Below, one piece after another: positions 1 through 9,800 of a stretch of 64,000 nt of DNA. Each line of letters begins with the position of its first letter. Position 1 is the first letter of the stretch. The notes under the pieces were generated by a model. The model made no database searches and was not told the DNA's origin. It saw nothing but the letters and a program-made list of their open reading frames with translations. This DNA comes from Phycisphaerales bacterium (GTDB taxonomy: Bacteria; Planctomycetota; Phycisphaerae; UBA1845; Fen-1342). The stretch covers positions 248,001 to 312,000 of the forward strand of contig JADJXS010000001.1 in NCBI GenBank assembly GCA_016710275.1, in the 5' to 3' direction. The translations under genes and the position numbers were made by a program.

Positions 1-496
1 AGATGAAGCGCACGCCGGTGCGCAATCGCGGGCCGGCGGGGATGCGGATCTGCACGAAACCGTCGACTTCGGGCGTCAGACGGGTCGCCGCTTCGATCGG
101 CATGTCGTCGAGGTAATAGCCCAGCAGCGCGCCCCAGCCGCGGATGGCGCGGTCCGCACCTTTTCGGATGGCCTCGGCGTCCGCCTTGCGGCCGGTCTGA
201 TCGAACACGGCACGAACCAGCGCTTCGACACGATTGACGGCCGCGAGCCGCTTCGCGATCACGTCCTGCAGCGCGTCGGCCTCGGTGACGCGCCCGTCGA
301 TGCGCATGCGCTTCTCCTCGCGCAGCACGCGGACGAGGGAGCGCGCTGCATCTTCGGGGAGGGCCTGCTCGATGAGCACCTGGGGCGGTTCGGCCGGCTC
401 TGAGCCGCGACAGCCGCACAGGTGCAGCGAAAGCGCAACAGCGGCCACGAACAGGGTCGCGCGCAGCGGCCGCGTGGAGCGCGGGTCAGCGGTCAT
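1..496 (-). CDS. Putative lipoprotein, partial (3' end beyond window)
   Basis: The minus strand reads open from an ATG at 496 to the window edge, giving about 165 residues with no stop. The N-terminus has Arg residues, a hydrophobic stretch (about 13-26) and a lipobox LCGC with the acylated Cys at residue 29, so an exported lipoprotein is likely. The rest is charged and helical (an Arg/Glu-rich part near residues 45-60). No family is recognised. The ATG overlaps the metG stop codon by four bases (ATGA), so translation is probably coupled to metG. Confidence 0.7.
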   Translation of the reverse strand, partial: MTADPRSTRPLRATLFVAAVALSLHLCGCRGSEPAEPPQVLIEQALPEDAARSLVRVLREEKRMRIDGRVTEADALQDVIAKRLAAVNRVEALVRAVFDQTGRKADAEAIRKGADRAIRGWGALLGYYLDDMPIEAATRLTPEVDGFVQIRIPAGPRLRTGVRFI

Positions 497-2196
497 GCCG
501 GGTCTCCCATGCAGCCGGGCTCGAGCTTGGGGAAGAGGATCTGCGGCTCGCCGAGCGCGTGGCCGGCGGGCAGCGGGTCGGGAACGGCCCAGTGCAGGGC
601 GTCCGTGACGTTCAACTGGCGCAGCAGGCGCTGCGCCGCACCGGGCATGAAGGGGGCGCACAGCACGGCCAGCACGCGGACGGCGTGGATGCAGGCGTGC
701 AGGGTGGCGGCGCACTGCGGCAGCGCGTCCTTGCGGGTGCGCCATGGCTCGCGCTGGCCGAAATAGAGGTTGCAGTCGCGGGCGTAGGACATCAGCTCTT
801 CGAGTGCGGCGCGGTAGCGGTGGCCGTCGATGTGCGCGCCGACCCGCTCCAGCGCTGCGCCGCCGCGGCTGCGCAGCTCGGCTTCGGCCGGACCTGCGGC
901 GGCGGGGTCGGGGACGCGCCGCTCGAAGTAGCGATCGACGAAGGCCAGCGTGCGATTGACGAAGTTGCCCAGTGCGGCGACCAGCTCGTTGTTGTTGCGG
1001 GCGACGAAGTCCTGTGGGTCGAAGGCGGAACGGGCGGATTCGGGGGCGATGGCGGTGAGGTAGTAGCGCAGGGCGTCGGGGTCCAGCCCCTTGCGCACAT
1101 ATTCCTCCACCCACACGGGCGACGCCTCGGGCGTTGTGCTCTTGCTGATCTTGCGGATTTCGCCCGACTCCGGGTCGCGATAATTGACGAAGTTGTTGGC
1201 GACGACGGTGGTGGGCAGGGAAATCGTCCCTTCGGCCATGAGCATGGCCGGCCAGATCAGCGTGTGGAAGACGGTGTTGTCCTCGCCGATGAAATGCACG
1301 ACCGCGGACTCGGGGTCGCACCACCAGCGCTTCCAGCCGTTCTCGTCGCCGTCGCGCTTCGCACAAAGGGCGGCGGTGAAGCTGACGTAACCGATCGGGG
1401 CATCGAACCAGACGAAGAGCACCTTGCCGCGCGCGTCGGGGTCGTCGAGCGGAACGGGGATGCCCCACGAGATGTCGCGGGTCATGGCCCGTTCGGGCAG
1501 TCCCTGTCGAATCTGTCCCAGCGCGAAGTTCAACACGTGCGGCCGCCATGAATCGCGCTTGGACTCGAGCCATTCGGTGAGGCGCTGCTCGAAGTCCGCC
1601 AGGCGCAGGTACCAGTGGGTGGTCTCGCGGACGACCGCGCGCTCGCCGGTGATTTCGCTGACGGGGTTGATCAGCAGCAGCGGGTCGATCAGGCGGCCGC
1701 ACTGCTCGCATTGATCGCCCTTGGCGCGCGGGCTGGCGCAGTCGGGGTGGTGGCAGGTGCCGCGGACGTAGCTATCGGGCAGAAAGCGCTCGGCGCGCGG
1801 GTCATAGAGTTGCTTGACGGAGCGCTTGGTGAAGAATCCCTGCTCATGAATCCGCAGGAAGAAGGCCTGGCTCATGCGCTCGTGGCGCTCGACGAAGCCG
1901 GGCTGGTGGGTGCCGCCGAAGACGTCGAATTCGATGCGCAGCCCCTCGAAGGAGAGGCGCTGGCCGGCGTGATAGTGGGAGCTGACTTCCTGCGGCGTGC
2001 GGCCCTCGCTCAGCGCCTTGATCTCGATGGAGACGCCGTTGTCGTCGCTGCCGCAGATGAAGCGGACGTCGTGCCCGCAGGCCCGTTGATAGCGGACGAA
2101 GATGTCGGCCGGGAGATAGGCGCCGGCGATGTGTCCGACGTGCAGCCGCCCGTTGGAATAGGGCAGCCCCGATGTGACAAGAAACCGCTTGGGCAC
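493..2196 (-). CDS. metG: Methionyl-tRNA synthetase
   Basis: Charges tRNA-Met with methionine in the cytoplasm. The class I signature HVGH is at residues 19-22 after a typical SGLPYSNGRLH segment, the KMSKS loop reads KISKS near residue 347, and the Cys pairs of the zinc knuckle (CHHPDC, CEQC) lie near residues 144-165. The motif TTHWYLRL is typical of the family. The GTG at 2196 is chosen because a GGAG lies eight bases upstream and the protein then starts right before the Rossmann fold; an ATG at 2316 in the same frame would add 40 low-complexity residues. At 567 residues it lacks the C-terminal dimerisation domain of longer MetG forms. It is divergent from scpB. Confidence 0.95.
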   Translation of the reverse strand: MPKRFLVTSGLPYSNGRLHVGHIAGAYLPADIFVRYQRACGHDVRFICGSDDNGVSIEIKALSEGRTPQEVSSHYHAGQRLSFEGLRIEFDVFGGTHQPGFVERHERMSQAFFLRIHEQGFFTKRSVKQLYDPRAERFLPDSYVRGTCHHPDCASPRAKGDQCEQCGRLIDPLLLINPVSEITGERAVVRETTHWYLRLADFEQRLTEWLESKRDSWRPHVLNFALGQIRQGLPERAMTRDISWGIPVPLDDPDARGKVLFVWFDAPIGYVSFTAALCAKRDGDENGWKRWWCDPESAVVHFIGEDNTVFHTLIWPAMLMAEGTISLPTTVVANNFVNYRDPESGEIRKISKSTTPEASPVWVEEYVRKGLDPDALRYYLTAIAPESARSAFDPQDFVARNNNELVAALGNFVNRTLAFVDRYFERRVPDPAAAGPAEAELRSRGGAALERVGAHIDGHRYRAALEELMSYARDCNLYFGQREPWRTRKDALPQCAATLHACIHAVRVLAVLCAPFMPGAAQRLLRQLNVTDALHWAVPDPLPAGHALGEPQILFPKLEPGCMGDPA

Positions 2197-2447
2197 TGCT
2201 GGCGCTCCATCCGACGCGGGCGACGCGGCGCGATGGTACGCGCGTCGCGGAGGGGACGCAAACGGCGGCGCGGGGGCGGAAGCGGCCGAATGGAGGGTGT
2301 TCGCGCGGGTGGGCAAATCGCGAAATGACGCTGGACCGTCATCGCAACGGCTGGTAGGATTCGGCAGTGGCCCAAACCATACTTTGGGTCGTCGGGCGCG
2401 GTCGCACGCGTTTTGCGGCCCGTCGGCGGCTCGGGGAGAATGGCGTC

Positions 2448-3242
2448 ATGGACGATGCCGCAACGCTCATCCACCACCCCATGATTGATGACACACCGCC
2501 CACTTCGACCGCTCCACTCGCACTCGAAGCGACCACCGAAGCCCGCGAGGCCGGGATAGAGAGCACGGTTGCGCCGGCCGAGGTGATTGCGGAGCGCGGC
2601 GACGAGCTTTGCCATCATGCGCCGGGCGGCGCGACCGCGGCAAGCGCGGATGGTTCGCTTTCGCCGTCGCCGACGGCTGAACAGGTGATCGAGGCGCTGC
2701 TGTTCGCGAGCGATTCGCCGCTGAGCGCTGCGCGGCTGGCGGAACTGGCGGGCTTTGAGCTGACGGCGGGGCGGGTTGAAGCGCTGCTGGAGGCGCTCAA
2801 CGAGCGCTACGCGGCGATCGGGGCGACCTTCCGCGTGCAGCACATCGCGCGCGGGTATCAACTGCTGACGCTGCCGGAATTCGCGCCGTGGCTGACGAAG
2901 CTGGACAAGCAGCGGCACCAGTCGCGGCTCACGGGCGCGACGATGGAGGTGCTGGCCGTCGTGGCGTACAAGCAGCCGGTGATCCGCGCCGACATTGAGG
3001 CGATTCGCGGCGTGGCCTGCGGGGATGTGCTTAACCGGCTGCGCGAGATGGGGCTGGTGAAAATCGTGGGGCGGGCGGAGATCGTCGGCCGGCCGCTGCT
3101 GTACGGCACCACCCGCAAGTTCCTGGACGTGTTCGGCCTGGCCGACCTCGACGAATTGCCGCCGATGGAGGCGCTGTCGCTGCGGCGCGCGTCGGCGGCG
3201 CTGGATGAGTCGCGGTCGCTGCGCGCGGCGGCGGGGGCGTAG
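2448..3242 (+). CDS. scpB: Segregation and condensation protein B
   Basis: ScpB is the winged-helix kleisin-associated subunit of the SMC-ScpAB condensin used in chromosome segregation. The conserved core begins near residue 80 (EQVIEALLFASDSPLS) and includes YQLLTLPEF, the signature EVLAVVAYKQPVIRADIEAI and LYGTTRKFLDVFGL. The first 75 or so residues are an unconserved acidic, Ala/Pro-rich leader. The ATG at 2448 follows GGGGAG at suitable spacing; an in-frame ATG at 2367 is less likely. The end fits the family, with a short Ala/Arg-rich tail. scpA is not in the window. Confidence 0.93.
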   Translation: MDDAATLIHHPMIDDTPPTSTAPLALEATTEAREAGIESTVAPAEVIAERGDELCHHAPGGATAASADGSLSPSPTAEQVIEALLFASDSPLSAARLAELAGFELTAGRVEALLEALNERYAAIGATFRVQHIARGYQLLTLPEFAPWLTKLDKQRHQSRLTGATMEVLAVVAYKQPVIRADIEAIRGVACGDVLNRLREMGLVKIVGRAEIVGRPLLYGTTRKFLDVFGLADLDELPPMEALSLRRASAALDESRSLRAAAGA

Positions 3243-3379
3243 GATCGCGGGGGATGGGGGGCGGCGGCGCGGTTTCGCGACAGAGTTGACAGGGATCTTG
3301 ACCGATCGGGGATGATGGGGGCCGGCTGCGCGGCGCGGGTGATCCATCCGCGCGCTATGCCGGATGGAGGCGATCGCCG

Positions 3380-4942
3380 ATGGCCAGCCCGCTTGAAGCC
3401 AATTCTCCCGCGGCGCCGGTTGAAACTTCCAGCGCAATCGGCGGAACGACGCCGCAGGGTGGCGGTGCGACGGAGATGACCGGCGGCGCGGCAGGCGGCG
3501 CATCCGGGACGGCGGATTCGCCGGGCGGGGATCGGCCGCAGCGCCGCGCGGGCGGCGGGATGTCGGCGTATGACCGGGCGCTGCCGCACTCGGCGGAGGC
3601 GGAGCGGGCGGTACTGGGGTCGATGTTGATTGAGGAATCGGCGGTCGGGGAGGCGATCCAGGTTTTTCGCGGATTTGACGGGACGCCGTTCTTCTTCGAT
3701 CGCCACCAGCGGCTGTATGACGTCATTCTGGCGATGTACGACGAGAACCGTCCGCTGGATGCCGTGGTCGTCAAGGATGAGCTGATCCGGCGGCACATCT
3801 TCGAGAGTCTCGGCGGGTACGACTTTCTGGCGGGGCTGGCGCACAGCGTGCCGTCGGCGCTGCGCGTGCGGCAGTATGCGGAAATCGTCCGTGACAAGGC
3901 GCTGCTGCGGCAGCTCATCGGTGCATCGCACCGGATCATGGACACGGCGTTTGACGATGCGCAGCCGGCCGCGGAGATTCTCGACCTGGCGGAGCGCGAG
4001 CTGTTCTCCGTGACGGAGCAGCGGGTCGGCGGCGGGGCGAATCTGCTGCCGGACCTGGTGCGCGAGGTGTTTGCGGGGATCGACGCGCGGAGCGACGACC
4101 CGGGGGCGCTGCTGGGTGAGCCGACGGGCTTTGTGCAACTGGACGAGCTGACGGCGGGATTGCAGCCGGGGGAGCTGATCGTCGTGGCGGGTCGGCCGTC
4201 GATGGGCAAGACGGCCTTCGGGTTGAACCTGGCCGAGCACCTGTCGATCAACGAGGGGCGGCCGGCGCTGTTCTTCTCGCTGGAGATGAGCCGTCAGCAG
4301 GTGGCGCAGCGGCTGCTGTGCAGTTGGGCACGGGTGGATTCGCACTCATTCCGGCGGGGACGGCTCGGAGAGCCGGAGCTGGATCGGCTGCGCGCCGCGG
4401 CGGGGCGGATGGCGGGCAAGCCGCTGATCATCGACGATTCGAGCAGCCTGAGTGTGCTGGAGCTGCGGGCGCGGGCGCGGATGGCGTATCGGCGGTACGG
4501 GGTGCGGGCGATTTTTGTGGATTATCTGCAACTGCTGCGGGCGCCGGGAGCGGAGAGCCGGCAGGCGGAGGTGGCGGAAATTTCGCGGGGTTTGAAGGGG
4601 CTGGCGAAGGAGCTGAACCTGCCGGTGGTGACGATGGCGCAGCTCAACCGCAAGGCGGAGGATCGCACCGGCAACCGGCCGCGGATGAGCGATCTGCGGG
4701 AGTCGGGGGCGATCGAGCAGGATGCGGACGTGGTGATGCTGCTGCATCGCGAGGCGTATTACAAATCGGCGGAGGAGCGCGGCGAGGATGACAACGTTGC
4801 GGAGCTGATCATCGCCAAGCAGCGCAACGGCCCGGTGGATGACGTGAAGCTGCACTTCAACCAGCAGTGGACGCGCTTCGACAACCACATGCCGAACACG
4901 GGGGGGTATGCGGATTATGCGCCGGCGGCGTCGCCGTTCTGA
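3380..4942 (+). CDS. dnaB: Replicative DNA helicase
   Basis: Hexameric RecA-fold helicase that unwinds DNA at the replication fork. After about 65 low-complexity Gly/Ala-rich residues comes the N-terminal helical domain (LPHSAEAERAVLGSML), then the ATPase domain with Walker A GRPSMGKTAF near residue 272, a Walker B region IFVDYLQLL, and the family motif MSDLRESGAIEQDADVV. Length 520 fits DnaB with an extended N-terminus. A GGAGG precedes the ATG. No intein or frameshift is visible. A hairpin with a T run follows the stop. Confidence 0.96.
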   Translation: MASPLEANSPAAPVETSSAIGGTTPQGGGATEMTGGAAGGASGTADSPGGDRPQRRAGGGMSAYDRALPHSAEAERAVLGSMLIEESAVGEAIQVFRGFDGTPFFFDRHQRLYDVILAMYDENRPLDAVVVKDELIRRHIFESLGGYDFLAGLAHSVPSALRVRQYAEIVRDKALLRQLIGASHRIMDTAFDDAQPAAEILDLAERELFSVTEQRVGGGANLLPDLVREVFAGIDARSDDPGALLGEPTGFVQLDELTAGLQPGELIVVAGRPSMGKTAFGLNLAEHLSINEGRPALFFSLEMSRQQVAQRLLCSWARVDSHSFRRGRLGEPELDRLRAAAGRMAGKPLIIDDSSSLSVLELRARARMAYRRYGVRAIFVDYLQLLRAPGAESRQAEVAEISRGLKGLAKELNLPVVTMAQLNRKAEDRTGNRPRMSDLRESGAIEQDADVVMLLHREAYYKSAEERGEDDNVAELIIAKQRNGPVDDVKLHFNQQWTRFDNHMPNTGGYADYAPAASPF

Positions 4943-4952
4943 AGAATGGGCA

Positions 4953-4995
4953 CGGCCCGCGGAAGCAGACGCTCCACGGGCCGCGCATCGTTTTT
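4953..4995 (+). terminator. Rho-independent terminator after dnaB
   Basis: Arms CGGCCCG (4953-4959) and CGGGCCG (4977-4983) enclose a 17-base loop, and TTTTT occurs at 4991-4995. It lies 10 bases after the dnaB stop and before a convergent gene. The seven-base gap between stem and T run makes it imperfect. Confidence 0.6.
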
Positions 4996-5022
4996 CCGGG
5001 AACGCCTCGCCCATCCGGGGGG

Positions 5023-6084
5023 TTACGGCTTGCGATAGTCGGGCTGCTGGGCCTTCAAGTGCTTGAGAATCAACTTCTGGTTCTCGATGATCGTCAGTTC
5101 GCGCTCGCGCGCTTCGGCGGCGATCCCGACGGCCGCGCAGGTGCGGATGCGGGTGTTCACGTCGCTGACCAGGCCGCTTACCCCGTCGCCGATCCCCTCG
5201 ATCAACAGGCCGATTTTCTTGACGCGGTTGTTCTTGATACTCACGCCGACCCAACCCCACACGGCACCGTTCTTGTGAATCTCCGTCGTGCCGGCCGCGA
5301 CGAGAATCGCGCCCAGCGTCTTGGCGGCGAGCGAGAACTTTGACAGGTTTCCGGATGCGCGGCGCAGCTCATCGATGTGTTCGAGCACATACGCGCACTC
5401 GTTCAGCTCCTTGTCCACCAGGTCGCCTTCGACCGCTGAGGGCGAATTCAACAGCAACCCGCGAATCACCTCGAGATCGTCCGCCGCACCGGACAGCAGC
5501 GCGTTGAACTGCGGCAGCATCGCGGGCGACTGGGCGGACGTGGTGCGATAGACGGGATAGAGCGACCGCACGGGCAGTGCGCTGATCAGGCCGGCTTCCT
5601 GCTGCAGGTTGATCTGCGCCGCCTGCATCCCCGAAATCGAGTTCAGGCCGTTGAGAAGACTCTCGGAATTCAGAAGCAGCCCCACCAACTGCTCGCGAAA
5701 CGTCTCGCCGGCGGTGCCGTTGACGAAGGCGTCGCGGCCGGCCCGCTCGTCGGCGATCTCGCGCTCCAGGTCCTCCACCGCTTCCTCGATGGCGTCCTGG
5801 ATGGTGACCGAAAGTCCATCGAGGCCGGCGCGCATGGCGTCGCGCATTTCGATGGCCGTGTCGCGGGCCGTGATGGCGGTGTCGCGCGCGGCGGCGGCGT
5901 TGTTCCGGGCCTCGGTGGCCCGATCCCGGGCGTGGGCGGCGTTGTTCCGCGCCTCGGTGGCCCGGTCGCGGGCGGCCGTTGCAATCGAGAAAATGTCGTC
6001 GAGGATGTCCGCCTGTGCGAACACGGGGGTCAGCAGGGCGGCGGTCAGAGCGAATCCGGCCCAGCGGGTGATGATCGAACGCAT
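5023..6084 (-). CDS. Secreted protein with perfect heptad-repeat coiled coil
   Basis: No named family is recognised. Residues 1-25 form a signal peptide ending AQA. Residues about 37-85 are consecutive heptads (ARDRATE, ARNNAAH, ARDRATE, ARNNAAA, ARDTAIT, ARDTAIE, MRDAMRA), followed by an acidic helical part (EEAVEDLEREIADERAG), so a long coiled coil is expected. The C-terminal part has a GAVWGWVGVSIKNNRVKKIG patch and a basic/helical end. It probably acts in the periplasm or at the cell surface, oligomerising through the coiled coil. The gene is divergent from the ECF sigma factor at 6261 and convergent with dnaB. Confidence 0.8.
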   Translation of the reverse strand: MRSIITRWAGFALTAALLTPVFAQADILDDIFSIATAARDRATEARNNAAHARDRATEARNNAAAARDTAITARDTAIEMRDAMRAGLDGLSVTIQDAIEEAVEDLEREIADERAGRDAFVNGTAGETFREQLVGLLLNSESLLNGLNSISGMQAAQINLQQEAGLISALPVRSLYPVYRTTSAQSPAMLPQFNALLSGAADDLEVIRGLLLNSPSAVEGDLVDKELNECAYVLEHIDELRRASGNLSKFSLAAKTLGAILVAAGTTEIHKNGAVWGWVGVSIKNNRVKKIGLLIEGIGDGVSGLVSDVNTRIRTCAAVGIAAEARERELTIIENQKLILKHLKAQQPDYRKP

Positions 6085-6103
6085 GATTGCCTCTCCTATG
6101 GTT

Positions 6104-6128
6104 GTCGTCCGTCCCCCGTACGGACGAC
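6104..6128. promoter_or_regulatory. Inverted repeat in a divergent promoter region
   Basis: GTCGTCCGT at 6104-6112 pairs with ACGGACGAC at 6120-6128 around a seven-base loop. It sits 20 bases upstream of the start of the minus-strand coiled-coil gene and about 130 bases upstream of the sigma factor. It could be an operator or a hairpin in the 5' leader. No promoter boxes can be assigned with certainty. Confidence 0.4.
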
Positions 6129-6260
6129 ATTTCCGCCCGGCGCGCCCGGAAGTTTTTGCCGAAATTTCCGACCCCCACCCCGATTCAGCCCGGAAGCGCG
6201 GGGAGCCGGGCCACCGATGAGTAGAATGAACGAACAGGCCGATCGGCCGAGGACCACGGA

Positions 6261-6827
6261 ATGGACCTGCCGCAGACCGTCACGCGCCTGCTCCATCGCG
6301 CCGCCGACGGCCACGCGACTGCCGCCCAGGAGCTACTGCCGATCGTCTACCAGGAGTTGCGCGCGCTGGCCGCTTCGCTCTTTCGGGACCAGAAGCCGGG
6401 CAACACGCTCCAGCCGACGGCCCTGGTTCACGAGGCCTACCTCAAGCTGGTCGATCAGGCGATTGACTGGTCCGGCCGCAGCCAGTTCTTCGTCGTCGCG
6501 GCCAAGGCCATGCGCAGCATCCTGGTGGACCACGCGCGCGGCAGAAACCGCGACAAGCGCGGCGGCGGACGGCAGCGGGTGACGCTCAGCGCCGATCCGG
6601 CCGCCCCCGATGCCCAGGAGTTGCCGGTCGAGCTGATCGACGCCGCGCTGACCCGGCTGGCCGAGCTGGACGATCGCAAGGCGCGGCTGGTGGAGCTGCG
6701 TTTCTTCGGGGGATTGTCACTCGAACAGGCGGCCGACACGCTCGGGGTTGCGCGCTCGACGGCATCCGAAGACTGGAGAATGGCGCGGGCGTGGCTCTAC
6801 AACGAGCTGCGGGAGCAGCTCGAATGA
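6261..6827 (+). CDS. ECF-type RNA polymerase sigma factor (TIGR02999-like)
   Basis: A 188-residue sigma-70 family factor that would direct RNA polymerase to its own promoter class. Region 2 includes QPTALVHEAYLKLVD and a segment AKAMRSILVDHARGRNRDKRGG, both typical of the sigma factors abundant in Planctomycetes. Region 4 has VELRFFGGLSLEQAADTLGV followed by the recognition helix ARSTASEDWRMARAWLY. The start is supported by GAGG upstream. The stop overlaps the kinase start by four bases, so the sigma factor and kinase are translated together, and the kinase is probably its regulator. Confidence 0.9.
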   Translation: MDLPQTVTRLLHRAADGHATAAQELLPIVYQELRALAASLFRDQKPGNTLQPTALVHEAYLKLVDQAIDWSGRSQFFVVAAKAMRSILVDHARGRNRDKRGGGRQRVTLSADPAAPDAQELPVELIDAALTRLAELDDRKARLVELRFFGGLSLEQAADTLGVARSTASEDWRMARAWLYNELREQLE

Positions 6828-9800
6828 CCGGCGCGGATCGCTTCCGCCGGGTGGATGAGCTTTTTCGCGCCGCCACCGCCCTGCCGGCCGAATCGCGCGA
6901 AGCCTATCTCGCCGAGCAATGCGCGGATGACGCCGCGCTCCGCGAGCAGGTCCGCGCGCTGCTGGCCGCGGACCAGCGCGGCCCGGGCGCCCTGGACCGC
7001 CCCGCGCTGGTCCCGGCATCCACCGCTCTGGAGCCGGGCGGGGGCAGCGCCGAGGAATCCGTGCCCGAGTCCATCGGGCGATACCGCGTGATCCGCAAGA
7101 TCGGCGAGGGTGGGATGGGGGCGGTCTATGAGGCGGAGCAGGAGAACCCGCGCCGCCGCGTCGCCATCAAGTTGCTGCGCCACGCGGCCGGGTCGCGCCG
7201 CCTGGTTCAGCGATTCCGGCAGGAATCCGAGATTCTGGGGCGCCTCCGTCACCCGGGCATCGCGCAGATTCTCGAAGCCAGTTCCAGCGGCGAGGGCCGT
7301 GAGACGTGCCCCTACTTCGTGATGGAGCTGGTGACCGGCCGCGGGCTGCTGGAGCACGTTCGCGAGCATTCGCTCGACCAGCGCCGCAGGCTCGATCTGT
7401 TCTGCCTCATCTGTGACGCGGTGCAATACGCCCATCAGCAGGGCGTCATTCACCGCGATCTGAAACCGGCCAACATCCTGGTCGTGGAGGAATCCGCGAC
7501 CTCGATCCGAGGCGCTTCGACCACCGGAGCGCGCCCGCCGGGCGGTGAGCGCGGGAGCGCCGCAACAGCCCGGATGGACGCGGCGTCGTCCGCCTATGCG
7601 TCCCTGCCGAAAATCCTCGATTTCGGCGTGGCGCGGCTGACGGAATCCGACCTGGCGGCGGTCACGCAGCAGACGACGGCCGGCGAGCTGGTCGGCACCG
7701 TGCCTTACATGAGTCCGGAACAGGCCGCCGGCAATCCGGCTGAGCTGGACTGGCGCAGCGACGTCTACGCGCTCGGCGTGATTCTGTACGAGATGCTGAC
7801 CGGCCGACTGCCGCACGACGTGCGGCGGCTGATGGTGCACGAGGCGGTGCGCGTGATCCGGGAGGACGTACCGACGCCGGCCGGTTCGATCGTGCGGTCG
7901 CTGCGCGGCGATCTGGAGACGATCCTGGCCCGTGCGCTGGAGAAGGACAAGCAGCGGCGCTACCAGTCGGCGGCGGAGCTGGCCGCGGATATTCGCCGGT
8001 ATCTGCAACAACAGCCGATCGCCGCCCGGCCGGCCTCGGCCATGTACCGCGTGGAACGGTTTGCACGGCGGAACAAGGCGGTGGTCGGCGGCGTCGCGGT
8101 TGCGTTCCTGGCGCTGGCGACGGGGGCGGGGGTAGCCTTTCGCTACGCGGTGATGGCCGAGCGCGCCCGAGTCGAGGAGCGGCGGCAGCGCCTCGCGTCG
8201 GAGCATCAGAGTTACCGAGCGAGTCTCTCCGCGGCCTCGTCCGCGCTGATGCGGTTCGACGTCGCGGAGGCGCAGCGCAACCTGGCGGCCGCGCCCGAGG
8301 CGCTGCGCGGCTGGGAATGGATGCACCTGCGCAGCCGGCTGGACGACAGCCTGATGCACCACACGACCGGCATTCCCACGGTATGTGCGGCGCTTGGGCC
8401 GGACGGCCGCCGGCTGGTCGCCTGCGATTCCGCGGGTCGCATCCGGCTGTGGTCCGTCCCCGATTGGACGCTGGTCGCGGAGCGGGTGCTGGAGGGCGGC
8501 GTTGCCGAACGGCGGGTCGAGAATTTCGTCTTCTCGGCGGACGGGCGCGCGCTGCGCGCGGACACGCGAACCGGCTCATTGCACCTGGATGCCGGGACGC
8601 TGGCGCTGATCGAGGCGCAGGAGCGCGTGTTTCGGCAGCGCAGCCCGGATGGCGGCGTGGTGCTGGCGGCGGACCGCGGCGTGCCGAACGGCGTGGTGGT
8701 GGAGGACTTTCTCACGGGGCGCGCGCTGATCCGCTTCTCGGGGCAGCAGTCGAGCGAATCGATCGTGCACTTCTCGGGCGACGGCGGCCTGCTGGCGATC
8801 TGCATGCGGCGCGACCGCGGCCTGACCGTTTATCGCTGCGCGGATGGTGCGCCGCTGTGCCATCGCCCGGAGCTGCTTGCGGTGGCGGATCTGCGCTTCA
8901 ACGCGGATGGCACGCGCCTGGCCGTCGCGATGACGACCGGCGAAGCGCACATCCTGGAGGTCGACGGCGGTGCGACGCCGGCGACGCTGCCGGCGCAGGG
9001 GTCGTCGGTGGTCGCCGTGGCGTTCAGCCCGCGCGGCGATCGGATCGCGACCGCCAACGGCAATGGCGTCGTGCGCCTGTGGGATTTGCTCACGGGAGCG
9101 CCGCTGGCGGCGATGGTGGGCAATCACTCGCCGGTGATCATGCTGGAGTACGACGCTGCCGGCGCTGCGCTGGTGACCGTCAGCGCCAACGGCGATGTCC
9201 GCTGGTGGGACGCCGACGCCGCGACGGATCCGTTCGTGCTGCCGGTTCCGCAATCGGTCTATGGGCTGACCTTTTCGCCGGATGGCGGGCTGCTGGCGGC
9301 GGTGTGCCTGGGCGGGGATCGGCCGCTGCGCATGTGGCGCGCGGCCGACGGGCGCGAGCATTTCGCGGGGCTGGACGGCTTTCTGAGCAGCGTCGCTTTT
9401 GATCGCGAGGGGCGACGGCTGATCGTGGGTCGATCGACGCCCAATGCCCCGACCGCGGTCATCGGCGTCGATGGATCGCCGATCGCCACGTTGCCGGGGC
9501 ATTTCTGGCGCACCGACTGGGTGGGGTTTGTCGCCAACGGCGAGCATTCGGCGTCATTGGGCAACAATGGGCGGCTGCTGGAGCACAGGATCGCCGGTGG
9601 TGAGCAGGTGCGTCGCGCGGCCTTTCTTCGCAACGAAGATGGCGAGGGCTGCCGCGCTGCGCTCAGCCCGGATGGGGCGCTGCTGGCGGTTGCCGCCCGG
9701 CATGAGCTGCACCTGCTGGATGCGACGACGTGGGAGAGAGTGGCAACGCTCGACGGGCACATCAGCTCCATCTACGCACTGGCGTTCAGTCCGGACGGCC

